DNA from: Rothia halotolerans
Lineage (GTDB): Bacteria; Actinomycetota; Actinomycetes; Actinomycetales; Micrococcaceae
DNA length: 64,000 nucleotides
Reading direction: 5' to 3'
Assembly: GCF_004136635.1 (NCBI RefSeq)
Contig: NZ_NOIU01000001.1
Location: forward strand, 620,001-684,000
Position 1 is the stretch's first letter. Every line of letters starts with the position of its first letter. Below, one piece after another: positions 61,544-64,000 of this stretch. A program made the translations under genes and the position numbers. Under the pieces are notes generated by a model. That model had not been told where the DNA came from. It saw nothing but the letters and a program-made list of their open reading frames with translations, and made no database searches.

Positions 61544-63568
61544 CTACAGCAGCGCGTCCACCGCGGAGACCAGCGCGATGTGCGCCAGCGACTGGGGGAA
61601 GTTCCCGGTCATCCGCTCGTTGCGCACCGAGTACTCGGTGGAGAGGAGGCCGACGTCGTTGGCCCGCTCCAGCACGGCGTCGAGGATCGCCCGGCCGTGC
61701 TCCACCCGGCCCGCCCGGATGTTCTGCTCCGCGAGCCACAGCGAGGAGCCCAGGTGCGGGTTGTCCTGCCCCTCGATGCCGTCCAGCCCGTCCGCGTTGC
61801 GGTAGCGGTAGATCAGCCCGTGGCCGGCGCCGAGCTCCCGCTCGATCCGCTCCGCGGTGCCGAGCATGCGGGGGTCGTCGTAGGCCACGAAGCCCACCTG
61901 GGCGATGTGCAGCAGCGAGGCGTCGACCGTGTCGCCGCCGTAGACCTGGACGAAGGAGTTCAGCTCGGCGCTGTACCCGTGGGCCCAGATCTGCTCGGAG
62001 AGCCGGTCCCGGGCCGCGGCCCACGCCTCGGCGGCGCCCGGCATGCCGTGGATCTGCACCGCACGCACGCCGGCGTCCAGTGCCGCCCACAGCATGGCCT
62101 GCGAGTGGGTGTAGACCTGGGTCTCGCCGTGCGTCTCCCAGATGCCCTGGTCCTCCTCGCCCACGTGCCCGACCGCCGAGTTCAGCAGCGCCTGCTGGAT
62201 GGGCCAGGAGAGGTGGTCCTCGGCGAACCCGAGGCGCCGCAGCCGCTCGAAGGTCGACATGAGCCGGCCCATCGCGTCACCCTGCAGCTGCGAGGCGGGC
62301 CCGATGCCGCGCCGCACCGGCCGCGAGCCCTCGTAGCCGGGCAGGAAGCCCACGTGCCGCTCGAAGTCGTCGCTCTCCCCCGCCAGCCCGTAGACGTTGT
62401 GCAGGTCGGAGGGGTCGTTGGCGATGGCGCGCAGCAGCCAGTTGCGCAGCTGCGCGGCCTCGCGCTCGTGGCCGTGCTCCACGGCGATCTCCACCGCGTG
62501 CGCGACGTCGCGCAGCCAGCAGAACCGGTGGTCCCAGTTCCGCTCCCCGCCGACGACCTCGGGCAGCGACGTCGTCGGCGCCGCCACCAGGCCGCCCGTC
62601 TCGCGGTTCATCAGCGCGCGGATGACCAGCAGGGAGCGGGTGCGCGCCTCGCGATATCCGGCCAGGCGCGGGTCCTCGCCCTCGGCGCCGTCCGCCGGAA
62701 CCGAGCCGAGCGAGATGGCCCCGGAGTCCGGGCCGGCGGCGTCCACCGCGCTGAAGGCCGAGGTCGACGCCGGGATGGAGCCGGTGCTGGCCGGAGCCGG
62801 CAGCGAGGGGTCCTGGTACTGGTCGGACCATTCGCTCCAGTGGGCGACCGTGCGGTTCAGGGCGTCGTGGATGTCCAGCGCCGGCGGCGGGTTGCGGTGG
62901 GAGGCGAAGTAGGTGAGCGTGTAGTCGCGCACCTGGCCCGCGGAGATCGGGAACTCCCAGGTGAGCGTGCCCTCGGGGGACTGGGTGGCCTCGGGCAGGG
63001 GGTCGCCGCGGAAGACCAGCGCGTCGGGTCCGGCCAGCGCCACGACCATGCCGTCGGCCGGGTCGGAGTACCCGGTCGCGGGGTCGGGGGCGCCCTCGTA
63101 GCGGGTGGACCAGGGGCGGGTGCGGCCGTAGCTGAAGCGCATCCGCAGGTCCTGGTGCATGGTGACCTCGCCCGCCAGCCCCTCGACGCGCCGGACGATC
63201 TCGGTGCGCCCCATCAGCGGCATGAAGTCGGTGACGCGCACCGAGCCGGCGTGCGTGGTCCACACGGTGTGCAGGACGAAGGAGTTCTCGCCGTAGAAGC
63301 GCTCGACGACGCGCGCGTACGGCTCCTCGCCCTCGGAGATCTCCCCGGTGAGCGAGAAGTCCTCGCCGGCGGGGGCGGCGTCGGCCCCGAGGGAGGCCTT
63401 GGGCGCGAGGAGCCAGCGCCCGTGGTCCTCGTCCCCCAGCAGCGCTGCGAAGGACGCCTCGGAGTCGAAGCGGGGGGCGCAGAACCAGTCCACCGACCCC
63501 TCGCGGGAGACGAGCGCGGCCGTGCTCATGTCGGAGAGCAGGGCGTAGTCCTCGATATGTGAAGCCAT
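61544..63568 (-). CDS. GH15 glucoamylase/trehalase-like glycoside hydrolase
   Basis: The 674-residue protein has an N-terminal beta-sandwich (IEDYALLSDMSTAALVSREGSVDWFCAPRFDS) and an (alpha/alpha)6 barrel. The GH15 motifs are NWDHRFCWLRDVAHAVE and DQGIWETHGETQVYTHSQAMLWAALD, which supply the catalytic Glu. A Ser/Ala-rich insert (about 254-295) precedes the barrel. No signal peptide is seen, so it acts inside on trehalose or short alpha-glucans. A TAGATT box at 63575-63580 lies so close to the ATG that a leaderless mRNA is possible. Confidence 0.93.
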   Translation of the reverse strand: MASHIEDYALLSDMSTAALVSREGSVDWFCAPRFDSEASFAALLGDEDHGRWLLAPKASLGADAAPAGEDFSLTGEISEGEEPYARVVERFYGENSFVLHTVWTTHAGSVRVTDFMPLMGRTEIVRRVEGLAGEVTMHQDLRMRFSYGRTRPWSTRYEGAPDPATGYSDPADGMVVALAGPDALVFRGDPLPEATQSPEGTLTWEFPISAGQVRDYTLTYFASHRNPPPALDIHDALNRTVAHWSEWSDQYQDPSLPAPASTGSIPASTSAFSAVDAAGPDSGAISLGSVPADGAEGEDPRLAGYREARTRSLLVIRALMNRETGGLVAAPTTSLPEVVGGERNWDHRFCWLRDVAHAVEIAVEHGHEREAAQLRNWLLRAIANDPSDLHNVYGLAGESDDFERHVGFLPGYEGSRPVRRGIGPASQLQGDAMGRLMSTFERLRRLGFAEDHLSWPIQQALLNSAVGHVGEEDQGIWETHGETQVYTHSQAMLWAALDAGVRAVQIHGMPGAAEAWAAARDRLSEQIWAHGYSAELNSFVQVYGGDTVDASLLHIAQVGFVAYDDPRMLGTAERIERELGAGHGLIYRYRNADGLDGIEGQDNPHLGSSLWLAEQNIRAGRVEHGRAILDAVLERANDVGLLSTEYSVRNERMTGNFPQSLAHIALVSAVDALL

Positions 63569-63673
63569 GCTGTTAATCTATCGGGAATCCATCAGCACCC
63601 GTGCCTTTCGACTCGGTGAGGGTGATTTCTCACAGCTTCCGGGCCCCGCCTCGTCCGCTGGGGGCAGAGGAAC

Positions 63674-63700
63674 TTGTAGCATACCCCAGCGGGGTATATT
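63674..63700 (+). promoter_or_regulatory. CsoR operator within the csoR promoter
   Basis: A perfect palindrome, ATACCCC-AGC-GGGGTAT (63681-63697), lies between TTGTAG (63674-63679) and TATATT (63695-63700). The TACCCC/GGGGTA half-sites are those known for copper-sensing CsoR. The ATG follows the -10 box by eight bases, so the transcript is probably leaderless and autorepressed. Confidence 0.8.
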
Positions 63701-63708
63701 CTCGGCAT

Positions 63709-64000
63709 ATGGATGAGACCGCACGCGCCGACGCCAGCACCCCGCCCCACGGCTACACGCATCAGAAGGACGCCTACCTCAAACGGCTGCGCCGCATCGA
63801 GGGCCAGGTCCGCGGGATCGCCCGCATGGTCGAGGAGGACAAGTACTGCATCGACATCCTGACGCAGGTCTCGGCGGTCAACAAGGCGCTGCACGCGGTC
63901 TCGGTGGGGCTGCTCGAGGAGCACCTCGGCCACTGCGTGGCGGCCGCCGCCGCGGAGGACGGCGACGGCGAGGTCCTGCAGGAGAAGATCGCGGAGGCCA
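63709..64000 (+). CDS. csoR: Copper-sensing repressor CsoR, 3' end beyond window
   Basis: Ninety-seven codons are present before the right edge. The DUF156 core HQKDAYLKRLRRIEGQVRGIARMVEEDKYC is clear, with copper ligands Cys47, His72 and Cys76 spaced 25 and 29 residues apart as in characterised CsoR proteins. It releases DNA when Cu(I) binds and usually controls copper exporters, which should lie to the right. The start ATG at 63709 is supported by the adjoining promoter. Confidence 0.93.
   Translation, partial: MDETARADASTPPHGYTHQKDAYLKRLRRIEGQVRGIARMVEEDKYCIDILTQVSAVNKALHAVSVGLLEEHLGHCVAAAAAEDGDGEVLQEKIAEA

Overview
The window is about 73 % GC, with strong GC bias at third codon positions, gene families typical of Actinobacteria (SCO1664-like kinase, MSMEG_4193-like phosphatase, MTH1187 thiamine-binding protein, CsoR) and AGGAGG-type ribosome sites. 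It is a chromosomal segment of a high-GC actinobacterium, probably Micrococcales. I cannot name the genus from sequence alone. No rRNA, tRNA, CRISPR array, phage or insertion sequence was recognised.

Layout. 1-5824 (minus) is a myo-inositol catabolic operon read from one promoter near 5940-5967: iolC, a class I-type aldolase, iolD, mmsA/iolA, then the start of an iolE/iolH-type gene cut by the window edge. mgtE, a TetR regulator and an aldo/keto reductase follow. From 9.6 to 29.9 kb lies a large purine (urate/allantoin) catabolic region: allantoin racemase and permease; the hyi-glxR-gcl-glxK-allantoinase operon; a divergent IclR-type regulator; the uraD-uraH-uricase-urate permease operon; an SDR gene; and malic enzyme, malate synthase, a DUF6986 aldolase-like protein and (S)-ureidoglycine aminohydrolase. 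Urate is imported and oxidised to allantoin, allantoin is opened, and glyoxylate goes either through tartronate semialdehyde to 2-phosphoglycerate or through malate to pyruvate. Allantoate amidohydrolase (AllC) and ureidoglycolate lyase (AllA) are not in the window. Four promoters of this region share a palindrome, TTTCC-N7-GGAAA, the likely operator of the IclR regulator.

30-40 kb holds a repeat-rich intergenic region, bcp, an AzgA-type purine permease, a YchJ-like protein, a Ser/Gly triad-repeat protein, a spermidine-synthase-like protein, a fused dihydroxyacetone kinase, a thiamine-binding protein and pta-ackA. 40-54 kb carries an M48 protease, a TetR regulator, a FusB-like EF-G-binding protein, agmatine deiminase plus amidase, an ABC-F protein, the phosphatase/kinase-like pair, and a MoxR/VWA pair. 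53.5-59.8 kb is an alpha-glucoside uptake cluster (ROK repressor, binding lipoprotein, two permeases, GH13 glucosidase). The right end has a GNAT, a low-GC HEPN/Abi-like gene of probable foreign origin, a GH15 glucoamylase-like enzyme and the start of csoR.

The most interesting signals are the ABC-F leader (a seven-codon upstream ORF with mutually exclusive pairings that hide or free the ribosome site), a similar but weaker leader on the FusB-like gene, the purine operator set, two copies of an inverted-hairpin intergenic repeat, and the Abi/HEPN gene with a damaged 5' end.
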